Positions 8,886 to 17,300 of a stretch of DNA of 64,000 nt are shown piece by piece; position 1 is the stretch's first letter, and the number at the start of each line of letters is the position of its first letter. The notes beneath the pieces are model-generated. The model saw only the letters and a list, made by a program, of their open reading frames with translations. It ran no database searches and was not told where the DNA came from. The position numbers were made by a program, and so were the translations under genes. Source of the stretch: Gemmatimonadota bacterium (lineage in GTDB: Bacteria > Gemmatimonadota > Gemmatimonadetes > Gemmatimonadales > Gemmatimonadaceae); the NCBI GenBank assembly GCA_021298835.1, contig JAJTHG010000010.1, positions 85,411-149,410 of the forward strand. Reading direction: 5' to 3'.

Positions 8886-9098
8886 TTACTGCCCAGGGGG
8901 CAGGGGCGCCATCTCCGCCGCCGGGGCCGACGCGCCCGCAGGGGCGAGCTGGTCCGGGGAGAGCGTGCCGTTCTCGATCCAGGAATAGCGCGTGCTGCTG
9001 AGGAGAATGAAGTGAATCAGCAGCGCGAGAATCCCCAGAAAGCCCGTGAGCGCAACCAGCACGCGGCGCGGGTCGAAGGCCATCCAGAGCTTGTGCAC
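8886..9098 (-). CDS. pufA: Light-harvesting alpha subunit, long form (second pufA)
   Basis: 70 residues from GTG 9098. The upstream gene's stop reads TAGGAG, so its stop codon overlaps the likely ribosome-binding site for this gene. The protein begins [17 protein letters not shown] and has one transmembrane helix with His29 (LLIHFILLS) as the bacteriochlorophyll ligand, the classic alpha-polypeptide pattern. The C-terminal ~25 residues form a Pro/Ala-rich extension ending PPGQ that most LH1 alpha chains lack. It is one of two alpha genes served by a single adjacent beta gene. Which antenna ring it joins cannot be told from sequence alone. Confidence 0.9.
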   Translation of the reverse strand: MHKLWMAFDPRRVLVALTGFLGILALLIHFILLSSTRYSWIENGTLSPDQLAPAGASAPAAEMAPLPPGQ

Positions 9099-9107
9099 TG
9101 TGGTCTC

Positions 9108-9275
9108 CTACCGCGTCTGCGCGGCGGCCGGGGGATTGTACTTGGCCTTGACGCTCTTGGGCCACCCGAACTGACCGAACGCCCAGACGTGCAGCGTCAG
9201 GACCATTCCGGCAATGGCGGTGCCCAGCGCCGACATGATCATCCGCGCGTTCAGGCCCATCCAGATCCGATACAT
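9108..9275 (-). CDS. pufA: Light-harvesting alpha subunit, short form (first pufA)
   Basis: 55 residues from ATG 9275, preceded by GAGGTGA. The sequence begins MYRIWMGLNARMIMSAL, has one membrane helix with His29 as bacteriochlorophyll ligand (LTLHVWAFGQFGW), and a short charged tail KSVKAKYNPPAAAQTR. The Trp/Phe-rich stretch after the His (VWAFGQFGWP) differs from the second alpha chain ([11 protein letters not shown]), which would be expected to change pigment hydrogen bonding and absorption. Spacing: 32 nt after pufB and 9 nt before the second alpha gene. Confidence 0.9.
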   Translation of the reverse strand: MYRIWMGLNARMIMSALGTAIAGMVLTLHVWAFGQFGWPKSVKAKYNPPAAAQTR

Positions 9276-9307
9276 GAAGTCACCTCGACGGTGTGGGGTG
9301 GTCTAGC

Positions 9308-9445
9308 TCAGAACCAGGGACGCCACGACCAGGCGAGGAGGTGCGCGACGAGGGCAGTGCCCACGAACACGGCGGTGCCCACGATGAAGTACCCGTGGAA
9401 CATCCGCGCCTCCTCTTCATTCATCCCGCTCTTGTTCTCGGCCAT
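9308..9445 (-). CDS. pufB: Light-harvesting beta subunit
   Basis: 45 residues from ATG 9445 with TTGGAGG upstream. Sequence MAENKSGMNEEEARMFHGYF leads into a single membrane helix. His17 and His35 are spaced by 18 residues, the hallmark of LH beta chains (His35 as the central bacteriochlorophyll ligand), and the C-terminus ends LLAWSWRPWF. It is the first gene of the puf operon and the only beta gene recognised in the window, although two alpha genes follow. Confidence 0.95.
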   Translation of the reverse strand: MAENKSGMNEEEARMFHGYFIVGTAVFVGTALVAHLLAWSWRPWF

Positions 9446-9657
9446 AAAGCCTCCAAATCAGGATCCCGCAGCAAGCGCCCGTGCGGTGCGGGGGTGTCCC
9501 ACCCTCGTGTGGGAGCACCGGGTGCCGCCACTCTCAACGCGGGAATCACCGAAGACGCCCCGCGTGCAAACACGTGTTCCACGTCACACGCCTCAATACT
9601 GCCACTTCCCTACAAATCCGCTAGATGTCCCCTGACCGCCGGTCCGAAGGACCGAAC
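9446..9657 (-). promoter_or_regulatory. puf upstream region with two dyads
   Basis: This gap between bchZ and pufB should carry the puf promoter. Visible structure: TCCCAC (9497-9502) pairs with GTGGGA (9509-9514), and AACACGTGTT (9569-9578) is a perfect 10-bp palindrome. GGTCC-GAA-GGACC (9641-9653) is a short hairpin. No TGT-N12-ACA PpsR site and no convincing -35/-10 pair were found, so regulator and start site remain unknown. Confidence 0.4.
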
Positions 9658-9688
9658 GGGGCATTCGGAATTGCGCTCCGAATGCCCC
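9658..9688 (-). terminator. 12-bp hairpin after bchZ
   Basis: GGGGCATTCGGA (9658-9669) and TCCGAATGCCCC (9677-9688) form a perfect 12-bp stem with a 7-nt loop. It begins 6 nt past the bchZ stop codon (9694-9696) in the direction of transcription. The U-tract is weak. It most likely ends or attenuates the bchCXYZ transcript before puf. Confidence 0.7.
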
Positions 9689-9693
9689 GCCCC

Positions 9694-11151
9694 CTACGCG
9701 TTCGCCGCCGAGACCGCCCGCCGCGAGGCGAGCACGTGGTCCCTGGTGACGACCGGATCCCCCAGGTCCCGTGCATCCTTCTCCGCCGCGTCCCGCAGCC
9801 GCTTGGCGACCGAGATCCGGATCAGCACCGGCTGCTGCTCGCACAGTTCGTCCAGCGCCGCCTTCGCCTCGTCCGACCACGGCATCTCCTCGTGCAGCCG
9901 GCTCGGGGTGGCGTCGATCTTGTCCAGTTCGGTGCCCAGCGGGAGGATGAAGAACAGGGCGTCGAAGAGCTGGTTGCAGACTTCCTGGATGATGTACGTC
10001 GCCCCGGCGTAGCCCATGAAGGGCGTCCCGGTGTGGCGACGCACGATCGCCCCGGGGAACGAGGCCGGGACGTACATCGCCCGCGCCCCCAGCTCCGCCA
10101 GGTACATCCGCTCGTTGTACGACCCGAACAGGATCAGCGGCGGCTTCTCCTTGATCGCCTGACGGACCGCCTCGTTGTCCGGCTTCACGCCGGGCCGTCG
10201 GGCGAAGGAGAAGGTGCAGGGCATCCCCATCTCGGTCTCGAGGAAGTGCCGCACTCCGCGCGCGTAGGTCTCGTTGGCGACGATCGCGAACGACGCGGTG
10301 CCGAAGAAGTCCTGGGTGACGGACCGCCAGAGGTCCCACAGGGGCTTGATCGTCGTGTGCTTCTCGCGCTCGATGAAGGGCTCGGGATCGAGCCCGAGGA
10401 GCTCGCCGAGCGTCCGCAGGAACTTGGTCGTCGAGTGCAGCCCGATCGGCGCCTGCAGGTACGGCACCGCGAGGTCCTCGCAGAGCATCCGCCCGTACTC
10501 GCGGTACATGCAGATGTTCACGTCGGCGTCCACCAGCCGCGGCACGTCCTGCAGGTGGCTCCCCAGCGGGAAGACCAGATTGATCTCGGCCCCGATTCCC
10601 TCGACCAGACGGCGGATCTCGGCGAGGTCCGACCACGTGTTGAAGTAGCCGTAGATCGGGCCGATGATGTTGACCCGCGGCTTCGCGCCGGGCGCGCGCG
10701 GGGTGCGCTCGGGCCGGACGCCGCGCTTGAGGCCGTATTCCGTCCAGAGCCAGTAGATGGCGCGGTTCGCCGCCTGCCACTGGTCCTCGTCGATCGTCCG
10801 CGGGAGGAAGCGCTGGATGTTCGTCCCCTCCGGCGTGACGCCGCCGCCGATCATCTCGGCGATCGAGCCGGTCACCACCACCGAGGGGAGCTCGGGATCG
10901 AGCGTGCGGTGCGCGCGTCGCATCGCCCCCTCGGTGCCCTTCTGGCCGAGCTCTTCCTCGGCGAGCCCGGTCACGACGATCGGCAGCTCGTGCGGGGGGA
11001 GCGCGTCGGTGTAGTGCAGCACCGAGGTCACCGGCAGGTTCTCGCAGCCCACCGGGCCGTCGATGACGACCTGCAGCCCCTTGATGGCGGTGAAGGCGTA
11101 GACCGCGCCCCAGTAGCCGCCGGCGCGGTCGAGGTCGAGGATGAGCGTCAT
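9694..11151 (-). CDS. bchZ: Chlorophyllide a reductase subunit Z
   Basis: 485 residues. BchZ and BchY form the catalytic, nitrogenase MoFe-like component of chlorophyllide a oxidoreductase, which reduces the C7-C8 bond to give the bacteriochlorin ring. Recognisable stretches are [40 protein letters not shown] and [21 protein letters not shown]. The cysteine in GCEN and those supplied by BchY are expected [4Fe-4S] ligands. ATG 11151 lies 1 nt beyond the bchY stop, indicating tight coupling. The C-terminal ~70 residues match the small helical domain seen in BchZ and BchB ([15 protein letters not shown]). Confidence 0.96.
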   Translation of the reverse strand: MTLILDLDRAGGYWGAVYAFTAIKGLQVVIDGPVGCENLPVTSVLHYTDALPPHELPIVVTGLAEEELGQKGTEGAMRRAHRTLDPELPSVVVTGSIAEMIGGGVTPEGTNIQRFLPRTIDEDQWQAANRAIYWLWTEYGLKRGVRPERTPRAPGAKPRVNIIGPIYGYFNTWSDLAEIRRLVEGIGAEINLVFPLGSHLQDVPRLVDADVNICMYREYGRMLCEDLAVPYLQAPIGLHSTTKFLRTLGELLGLDPEPFIEREKHTTIKPLWDLWRSVTQDFFGTASFAIVANETYARGVRHFLETEMGMPCTFSFARRPGVKPDNEAVRQAIKEKPPLILFGSYNERMYLAELGARAMYVPASFPGAIVRRHTGTPFMGYAGATYIIQEVCNQLFDALFFILPLGTELDKIDATPSRLHEEMPWSDEAKAALDELCEQQPVLIRISVAKRLRDAAEKDARDLGDPVVTRDHVLASRRAVSAANA

Positions 11152-11152
11152 C

Positions 11153-12853
11153 TCAGATCATCGCCTCGGCGGCCTTCTTCTTCGCCTGCTTGGCGAGGTG
11201 CCGCTTGTAGTGCTCGCGGAACTCCGGCCGGTCCACCGGGACGTCCTCCCAGACCCCGGCGTTGTAGCCGTCGCCGACGTCGCCGAAGAACGCCTTCATC
11301 TGGTCGAAGCGCGCCTTGTTGGCGATGGCCGTGTTGACGACCTGGGCCAGCGACCCGGCGCCCGCCGGCCCCATCAGCGGGCGGGCCGAGATGAGGTTCG
11401 TGAAGTAGAGGCCGGGGATCGTCTTCTGCTTCGCCCGCTGCACCACCGGCGTGGTGCCGATGGCGAGGTCGGGCTTCCACTCGTCCATCGCCGCGCAGTC
11501 CTGCTCGAGCGAGGCGCGGTACTGCACGTGCACCCCCTTCGCCTCGAGCCACTCGCGGTCGGGGTCGGACCACGGGGTGCGCGGGCAGGCGGTGCCGACG
11601 TAGCGGACGTCGGCCCCCGACTCGACGAGCAGCCGCGCGACGAGGAGCTCGGAGCCCTCGTAGCCGGACATCGTGATGCGGCCCCGGATCGGTGTCTTCC
11701 CGAGGGCGCCCTTGATCGCCGGGAGGAGCCGCTGCTGCGCGGCCTGCACCGTGGCGTCGGGGACGCCGGCCATCCGACCGATCGCTTCGAGCCACGCCGC
11801 GGTCCCCTCGTAGCCCACCGGGGCCGAGCCCGTGATCGGCCGGCCGGCGAACTCGAATTCGCGGAAGGCCGAGGTGTAGAAGGGATGGATCGCGGCCACG
11901 CCGACGCAGTCGAGCGCCGCGTAGAGCTCGCGCCACTCGCGCGTCGGCACCACCGGGCCCGCGGCGAGGCCGAGGAGGTCGAGCATCATGCCGATCCCCA
12001 CCGGGTCGGCGGGAAACATCTCGCCGACGAGCGTCACGGTGGGCTTCTGCGCCCGGCCGCCGCGCGGCGCCGCCACCGGGCCCTGCTCCGCCTCGGTGCG
12101 CGCGTACTTGAGCATCGCGCCGGCGAGGACGTCCTTGGCCTCCGCGTGCGTCGGCACGCCGAAGCCGGGGACGTCGATGCCGATGATGCGGACCCCGTTG
12201 ATCTCCTTGGGGAGGATCTGGAGCGGCACGCCCGAGGCCGTCGGGACGCACAGGTTGGTGATGACGATCGCGTCGTAGCGGTCCGGGTCGGCCATCTTGA
12301 AGGCCGCGTCGCGGATGTCCTCGAAGAGCTGGCCGGTGACCAGGGTCTCCGAGTTGAAGGGCACGTAGCCGACCGTGCGGCGGGCGCCGTAGAAGTGACT
12401 GGTGAAGGTGAGTCCGTAAACGCAGCAGGCCGAGCCGCTGAGGATCGTGCCGGTGCGGCGCATGCGCAGCCCGACGCGGAGCGAGCCGAAGGCGGGGCAC
12501 ATGGACTGCGGCTGGTCGTGCGGCCCGCGCGGGTAGTCCCGCTCGTAGCGCTCGAGGACCTCGGACTTCCCGGCCGCCTTGGCGGCGGCCATCATCTCGT
12601 CGCGGCCGGCGTGGCAGCCCAGCCCGTCGCCCTGCGTCGCGGCGACGTTGACCGGCGTGCCCTCGACCACGGGGAGGGCGCGGGCCCCGGCGCCCGCGGA
12701 GGCGCCTACGGCGGCGCCTGCAGCGGCGCCCGCAGCGGCGCCCGCGGCGGCGACGCCGGCGCCGCAGCCCAGCCCACCCGGCTGGTCGGCGTCGTTCGCC
12801 ATCGGGGCGGCGCCCGCCGCGTCGTAGACGACTTCGGTGGCCTTGGATTCCAT
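11153..12853 (-). CDS. bchY: Chlorophyllide a reductase subunit Y
   Basis: 566 residues, partner of BchZ. Conserved parts include [38 protein letters not shown] and [18 protein letters not shown], holding the cysteines that bind the interdomain [4Fe-4S] cluster. The protein is longer than usual because residues ~29-60 are an Ala/Gly-rich low-complexity insertion ((AAAG)n-like) encoded by near-repeats of GGCGCCCGCAGC. It starts 28 nt after bchX and ends 1 nt before bchZ. Confidence 0.96.
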   Translation of the reverse strand: MESKATEVVYDAAGAAPMANDADQPGGLGCGAGVAAAGAAAGAAAGAAVGASAGAGARALPVVEGTPVNVAATQGDGLGCHAGRDEMMAAAKAAGKSEVLERYERDYPRGPHDQPQSMCPAFGSLRVGLRMRRTGTILSGSACCVYGLTFTSHFYGARRTVGYVPFNSETLVTGQLFEDIRDAAFKMADPDRYDAIVITNLCVPTASGVPLQILPKEINGVRIIGIDVPGFGVPTHAEAKDVLAGAMLKYARTEAEQGPVAAPRGGRAQKPTVTLVGEMFPADPVGIGMMLDLLGLAAGPVVPTREWRELYAALDCVGVAAIHPFYTSAFREFEFAGRPITGSAPVGYEGTAAWLEAIGRMAGVPDATVQAAQQRLLPAIKGALGKTPIRGRITMSGYEGSELLVARLLVESGADVRYVGTACPRTPWSDPDREWLEAKGVHVQYRASLEQDCAAMDEWKPDLAIGTTPVVQRAKQKTIPGLYFTNLISARPLMGPAGAGSLAQVVNTAIANKARFDQMKAFFGDVGDGYNAGVWEDVPVDRPEFREHYKRHLAKQAKKKAAEAMI

Positions 12854-12881
12854 CGGGAGTCCGGCGTTGGCGTGGGACGGT

Positions 12882-13877
12882 TCAGACTTCGTCGTAAACG
12901 ACTTCGAGCGACTCGCGGACGATCTCGTCCTTGCCGCACATGTCCTTCATGGTCGCCGGCTCGAGCTTCACGTCGCGGCCGACGGAGTCGGCGCTGAACA
13001 GGTTGAGCAGGGCGTCCATCGTCAGCGGCTTCGGGCGCACCGGCGGGGCCTCGGCGACGTTCGTCGCCAGCTCGCCGAAGAGCGGCCCCCACTGCCCGCC
13101 GGGGAAGCCGATGATCTCGTAGTTGGCCGACTTGCGGCGGATGTCCTCGTGCGCAGGCACCTTGGCCAGCACCGGGATCCCCACCGTCTCCGCGAACCGC
13201 GCCGCCTCGCCCGTGCCGTCGTCCTTGTTGACGACCATCCCGGCGACGCCGACGTTGCCGCCGAGCTTCCGGAAGTACTCGACGGCGTTGCAGACGTTGT
13301 TCGCCACGTAGAGCGACTGGAGGTCGTTCGAGCCGACGACGATGACCTTCTGGCACATGTCGCGGGCGATCGGCAGGCCGAAGCCGCCGCAGACGACGTC
13401 GCCGAGGAAGTCGAGCAGGACGTAGTCGAAGCCCCAGTCGTGGAAGCCGAGCTTCTCGAGCGTCTCGAACCCGTGGATGATGCCGCGGCCGCCGCAGCCG
13501 CGCCCCACCTCGGGGCCCCCCAGCTCCATCGCGAAGACGCCGTCGCGCTTGAAGCAGACGTCCTCGATGCGCAACGTCTCGCCGGCGAGCTTCTTCTTCG
13601 AGGACGTGTCGATGATCGTCGGGCAGGCCTTGCCGCCGAAGAGCAGCGACGTCGTGTCCGACTTCGGGTCGCAGCCGATCAGGAGCACCTTCTTGCCCTG
13701 CTGCGCCATCATGTACGAGAGGTTGGCGAGCGTGAAGCTCTTGCCGATGCCACCCTTGCCGTAGATCGCGATGATCTGCGTCTCCTTCGTCACGGGTCCC
13801 GTGTGCACGGCATCGGGCTCCACGGCGGCCTCCGACTTCAGGTTCGTGCGCAGCTGCACCAGCCCGTCGTTGCTCAT
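12882..13877 (-). CDS. bchX: Chlorophyllide a reductase iron protein (subunit X)
   Basis: 331 residues from ATG 13877, whose ATGA overlaps the bchC stop. NifH-like ATP-driven electron donor to BchY-BchZ. P-loop [15 protein letters not shown] near residue 40, switch motifs CDPKSDTTS and [12 protein letters not shown], and two cluster-ligand cysteines in VGRGCGGRG and DVVCGG that bind one [4Fe-4S] cluster across the homodimer. In some purple bacteria the BchXYZ enzyme can also reduce the 8-vinyl group, relevant because only an eroded BciB-like gene is present here. Confidence 0.97.
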   Translation of the reverse strand: MSNDGLVQLRTNLKSEAAVEPDAVHTGPVTKETQIIAIYGKGGIGKSFTLANLSYMMAQQGKKVLLIGCDPKSDTTSLLFGGKACPTIIDTSSKKKLAGETLRIEDVCFKRDGVFAMELGGPEVGRGCGGRGIIHGFETLEKLGFHDWGFDYVLLDFLGDVVCGGFGLPIARDMCQKVIVVGSNDLQSLYVANNVCNAVEYFRKLGGNVGVAGMVVNKDDGTGEAARFAETVGIPVLAKVPAHEDIRRKSANYEIIGFPGGQWGPLFGELATNVAEAPPVRPKPLTMDALLNLFSADSVGRDVKLEPATMKDMCGKDEIVRESLEVVYDEV

Positions 13878-14821
13878 TCGGCGTTTCTCCAGTCGAGGAC
13901 CATCTTCACACAGCCGGGATCGGTGAACGCGGTCGCGTAGCCGGCGGCGGCGTCGGCCGCGGCCACGCGGTGGGTGACCAGCCCGTCGAGCGACAGCCGA
14001 CCGTCGCGGACGAGGGCGATCGTCTCCTGCAGGTCCGCATCCGTCCACTCGGCGGCGATGCGGATCCGGGCTTCCTTGATGAACGCCATCGGGAACGTGA
14101 ACGCGACCGGCTCGTGGTAGAACCCGGCGAGCACGATCTCCCCCTTCGGTGCGAGGCGCGGCACCAGCTGGTCCACGATGCCGTTCGCGCCGGCCACCTC
14201 GTGGATGCACCGGTAGTCCTTGCGCGTCTCCTCCGACGGGTCGATCACGAGGTACGGGTACGTCCCCTGGCGGCGCACCGGGTTCGTCTCCCACACCACC
14301 GGCCGCGCCGCGGGATCGAGCGCCATCGTGATGCGCGCGATCAGCCGCCCGAGCGCGCCATGGCCGATGACGAGGTCGGGCAGGAACCCGCGGTCGCTCG
14401 CCACGATCGCGTGGTACGCCGTGGCCGCCAGCGCGAACAGCGCCCCCCGCTCCCCCAGGTTCGCCGGCACCGGCCACGCCTTGGCCCCAGGGACGATCAG
14501 CCGGCGCGCCGCGCCGCCGAAGAGGCCGCGCGCCTCCTGGTAGCAGCGCGCGCCCGTCACGTACACGACCTCGCCAACGGTGCGCCCGCTCGCCGACCCC
14601 GCCTCGACCACCGTCCCGACGGTCTCGTAGCCCGGGACGAGCGGATAACCCAGCCCCGGGAAGGGCGGCATCTTCCCCGTGTAGAGGAGCCGCTCGGTCC
14701 CCGTGGAGATACCGGTGAACTCGACCTGCACCACCACGTCGGCAGGCCCCGGATCCACCAGAGCCAACCGCTTCATGCTCAGGACCTCAGGCTGCTCGAA
14801 GACGACTGCGAGGGTGTCCAC
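13874..14821 (-). CDS. bchC: 3-hydroxyethyl bacteriochlorophyllide a dehydrogenase
   Basis: 315 residues from GTG 14821. Medium-chain, zinc-free-looking alcohol dehydrogenase fold that oxidises the C3 1-hydroxyethyl group to acetyl late in bacteriochlorophyll a synthesis. The N-terminal GroES-like half has FTGISTGTERLLYTG and GYPLVPGYETVG; the nucleotide-binding part is around LVIGHGALGRLIARI. It is the first gene of bchCXYZ, overlaps bchX by 4 nt, and is preceded by two tandem PpsR-type sites, so oxygen and light control is expected. Confidence 0.95.
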   Translation of the reverse strand: MDTLAVVFEQPEVLSMKRLALVDPGPADVVVQVEFTGISTGTERLLYTGKMPPFPGLGYPLVPGYETVGTVVEAGSASGRTVGEVVYVTGARCYQEARGLFGGAARRLIVPGAKAWPVPANLGERGALFALAATAYHAIVASDRGFLPDLVIGHGALGRLIARITMALDPAARPVVWETNPVRRQGTYPYLVIDPSEETRKDYRCIHEVAGANGIVDQLVPRLAPKGEIVLAGFYHEPVAFTFPMAFIKEARIRIAAEWTDADLQETIALVRDGRLSLDGLVTHRVAAADAAAGYATAFTDPGCVKMVLDWRNAE

Positions 14822-14880
14822 GTCGGAGGCAGTCCCGGATGAGTCGTTCCAAATCCCGAATCACAAGGCCAGAATTCGAC

Positions 14881-14898
14881 TGTCAACTTATCCGGACA
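14881..14898 (-). promoter_or_regulatory. PpsR/CrtJ-type operator 1 upstream of bchC
   Basis: TGTCAACTTATCCGGACA is an exact TGT-N12-ACA match, the established PpsR/CrtJ consensus, with the preferred TGTCAA half. It lies 60 nt upstream of the bchC GTG and 8 bp from a second identical-class site. On the bchC strand the half-site reads TTGACA and could serve as a -35 element. Confidence 0.8.
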
Positions 14899-14906
14899 CC
14901 CATGAG

Positions 14907-14924
14907 TGTCAACCATTCCTGACA
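14907..14924 (-). promoter_or_regulatory. PpsR/CrtJ-type operator 2 upstream of bchC
   Basis: TGTCAACCATTCCTGACA again fits TGT-N12-ACA exactly. The 8-bp gap (14899-14906) to operator 1 is the spacing known for cooperative CrtJ binding at the Rhodobacter bchC promoter. A ppsR gene is present at 50.4 kb. Confidence 0.8.
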
Positions 14925-14977
14925 CTTTCTGGTCGGGGATTGTCGCACATCCCGTCCGGAGATCGCCGCCGCGGCGG

Positions 14978-16156
14978 TCAGTCGTCGTTGTACGCCACCA
15001 GCAGGTCGGTCCAGAGCGGGGTTCGAGTGGGGAGCCGCCGGATGCGAGTGAAGCCCGCGGCTTCCAGCATTCCGCGGTGCTCCGCTTCCGTCCGCGCCCG
15101 TCCCTGCCCCATCGCCCACAGGTACAGCCCGAAGTAGGCGTCGGCCAATGGACCGGTGTTCCGCTGGCCGGCGAAGGGCTCGGCGACGAGCAGTGCGCCG
15201 CCCGGCGGCAGCGCCGCCTTCGCCGCGCGGACCAGTGCCTGCGCCCGGTCGTCGCCGTGATCGAGCAGCACGCGCACGAGGGTGATCACGTCGGCGCCCG
15301 TCGGCAGCGCGTCGCGGTGGAAGTCGCCGCCATGGACCTGCGCGCGGTCGGCCAGGCCTTCGCGCTCGAACCGCGCCTGGGCGCGCGCCACCACCGCCGG
15401 GAGGTCGAAGAGCTGCACGCGCAGCGTCGGGTGCCGCCGGGCCGCCGCGGCGAGGAAGAGCCCCTCCCCCCCGCCCACGTCCATGAGGACGCGGTGGCGC
15501 CCCATGTCGTAGTGGTCGAGCACGTCCTCGGCGAGAGGCGGGATCGTGTCGGCCATGATTCCCGAGAACTCGGCGGCCGTCAGCGGGTCGATCTCGTGGG
15601 GCCGCTCGGCGGCACCGTACGACCAGAACCGCGAGAGCTCGGTCTCCCCCCTCGCCTTGCGGAGGATCGCCGAGGGGTCGGCGAGGTCGCGGTAGAAGTG
15701 CTGGTTGTGCGCGACCATGCGTGCGAGGGCGCGGTCGTGCACGAGCGGCCCGCCGAGGGGCCCGAGTCCCCAGCGGCCGCGGCTGCGCGTGCTCACCAGC
15801 CGCAGACTCGCGGCGGCCCGGAGCAGCCGCCGCGTCCCTTCGTCCCCCAGCCCGGTGTGCCGGGCGATCGTCGCTTCGTCCTGCGGTCCGCCGTCCAGCA
15901 GCCGGAAGAGGTCCACCGCGAAGCACGTCGTGATGACCTGCGTGTACACGAACCCGCCGACGAGGTCGAAGACCTGCCGCGAGCGGACGCGGGTGATCCA
16001 CCGCCACGGGGCGTACGTCGAGGCGAACCGGTGGAAGGCGCGGCTCGCGTAGAGCCGGTCGCGCAGCATCAGCAGCCGGTCCGCGAGCGAGAGCGGGACC
16101 GCAGGGGCGGTCGCGAGGGGCGGCGCGGCGACGGCGTCGGGGGCGTGCATGGCCAT
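14978..16156 (-). CDS. crtF: Carotenoid O-methyltransferase (CrtF-like)
   Basis: 392 residues. N-terminal dimerisation winged-helix region (~35-170), then a SAM-dependent methyltransferase domain with VLMDVGGGEGLFLAAAA, LFDLPAVVARAQ, GGDFHRDALPTGADVITLVRVLLDHGDD (catalytic His region) and LLVAEPF, the pattern of CrtF and acetylserotonin-type O-methyltransferases. In purple bacteria CrtF methylates the 1-hydroxyl of acyclic carotenoids. Position next to bchC inside the PGC supports CrtF. Substrate is uncertain because the hydratase here is CruF-like and no crtC or crtD is seen. Divergent from bchI across 97 nt. Confidence 0.85.
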   Translation of the reverse strand: MAMHAPDAVAAPPLATAPAVPLSLADRLLMLRDRLYASRAFHRFASTYAPWRWITRVRSRQVFDLVGGFVYTQVITTCFAVDLFRLLDGGPQDEATIARHTGLGDEGTRRLLRAAASLRLVSTRSRGRWGLGPLGGPLVHDRALARMVAHNQHFYRDLADPSAILRKARGETELSRFWSYGAAERPHEIDPLTAAEFSGIMADTIPPLAEDVLDHYDMGRHRVLMDVGGGEGLFLAAAARRHPTLRVQLFDLPAVVARAQARFEREGLADRAQVHGGDFHRDALPTGADVITLVRVLLDHGDDRAQALVRAAKAALPPGGALLVAEPFAGQRNTGPLADAYFGLYLWAMGQGRARTEAEHRGMLEAAGFTRIRRLPTRTPLWTDLLVAYNDD

Positions 16157-16215
16157 GCGATGCTACGGCCGGCCGGCGGCCGGCGCAACGCCGCGGCCGG
16201 CCCCCGGGTCGCACA

Positions 16216-16244
16216 TTGAACGCGCGACGGGCGCACGTTAGCGT
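16216..16244 (+). promoter_or_regulatory. Possible bchI promoter
   Basis: TTGAAC (16216-16221), a 17-nt spacer and TAGCGT (16239-16244) would place transcription start only a few bases before the bchI ATG at 16254. The -10 is poor. No PpsR site is present in this 97-nt divergent region. Confidence 0.3.
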
Positions 16245-16253
16245 CCGGCCGCG

Positions 16254-17300
16254 ATGCGATACGTCTATCCGTTTTCCGCGATCGTCGGCCAGGAGGAGAT
16301 GAAACTGGCCCTCATGATCGCCGCCGTGGACCCCGCCATCGGCGGCGTCATGGTCTTCGGCGACCGCGGCACCGGCAAGTCCACTGCGGTGCGCGCGATG
16401 CCGGGGCTCCTGCCCGAGATGAAGGTCGTCAAGGGCTGCCGGTACGGCTGCGACCCGGCGGCCCGCGCCGCCGGGTGCGACGTGCCGGGCTGTTCGGCGC
16501 ACCTCGACGGCAAGGCGAGGGTACCGTCGGCCCACGCCCCCGTTCCGGTGGTGGACCTGCCGCTGGGGGCCACCGAGGACCGCGTCGTCGGCTCGCTCGA
16601 CCTCGAGCGCGCGCTGGCGAAGGGGGAGAAGGCGTTCGAGCCGGGCCTGCTGGCGCGCGCGCATCGCGGCTTCCTCTATGTGGACGAGGTGAACCTCCTC
16701 GAGGACCACCTGGTGGATCTCCTGCTCGACGTCGCGCAGACGGGCGAGAACGTCGTCGAGCGGGAAGGGGTCTCCATCCGGCACCCCGCGCGCTTCGTGC
16801 TCGTCGGGTCCGGCAACCCGGAAGAAGGCGAGCTCCGCCCGCAGCTGCTCGACCGCTTCGGGCTGTCCGTCGAGGTCCGGACGCCGGTGGACGTCGCGAC
16901 GCGGGTCGAAGTCGTGCTGCGGCGCGATGCCTTCGACCGCGATCCGGCCGGTTTCGCCGCCCACTGGAAGCCGGAGGACGACCGGATCCGCAAGCGCATC
17001 GAGCGCGCGCGCCGCCACCTCGACGAGGTGGACGTGCCGCGTGTCGTGCTCGAGCAGGCGTCCGCGCTGTGCCTCGCCCTGGGGACCGACGGACTGCGCG
17101 GCGAGCTGACGCTGCTCCGCGCGGCCCGCGCGCTCGCGGCCCTCGACGCGAGAAAGCACGCGGGCGACGCGCAGCTGCGGCGGGTGGCACCGCTGGCGCT
17201 GCGGCACCGGCTGCGCAAGAACGTGCTCGACGACACGGGGTCCTCGGCGCGGGTCGCGCGCGCGCTCGACGAAGTGCTGGGCCCCTCCGGGGCAGCGTGA
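16254..17300 (+). CDS. bchI: Magnesium chelatase subunit I
   Basis: 348 residues. AAA+ ATPase of the Mg-chelatase that inserts Mg2+ into protoporphyrin IX. It opens MRYVYPFSAIVGQEEMKLAL; Walker A is GDRGTGKSTAVRA near residue 40, Walker B is GFLYVDEVNLLEDHLVDLLLD, sensor 1 is VLVGSGNPEEGELRPQLLDRFGL. A BchI-typical cysteine-rich insertion (GCRYGCDP) is present. The stop overlaps the bchD GTG (GTGA), so I and D are translationally coupled. Confidence 0.97.
   Translation: MRYVYPFSAIVGQEEMKLALMIAAVDPAIGGVMVFGDRGTGKSTAVRAMPGLLPEMKVVKGCRYGCDPAARAAGCDVPGCSAHLDGKARVPSAHAPVPVVDLPLGATEDRVVGSLDLERALAKGEKAFEPGLLARAHRGFLYVDEVNLLEDHLVDLLLDVAQTGENVVEREGVSIRHPARFVLVGSGNPEEGELRPQLLDRFGLSVEVRTPVDVATRVEVVLRRDAFDRDPAGFAAHWKPEDDRIRKRIERARRHLDEVDVPRVVLEQASALCLALGTDGLRGELTLLRAARALAALDARKHAGDAQLRRVAPLALRHRLRKNVLDDTGSSARVARALDEVLGPSGAA

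Noticed and set aside
9446..9657. Possible PpsR site in front of pufB
   Set aside because: No TGT-N12-ACA was found; the nearest TGT and ACA triplets have wrong spacing. Only an unrelated AACACGTGTT palindrome is present.
9446..9693. Possible second beta antenna gene upstream of pufB
   Set aside because: No frame with the beta His-18-His pattern was found in this gap or in the 8620-8885 gap.
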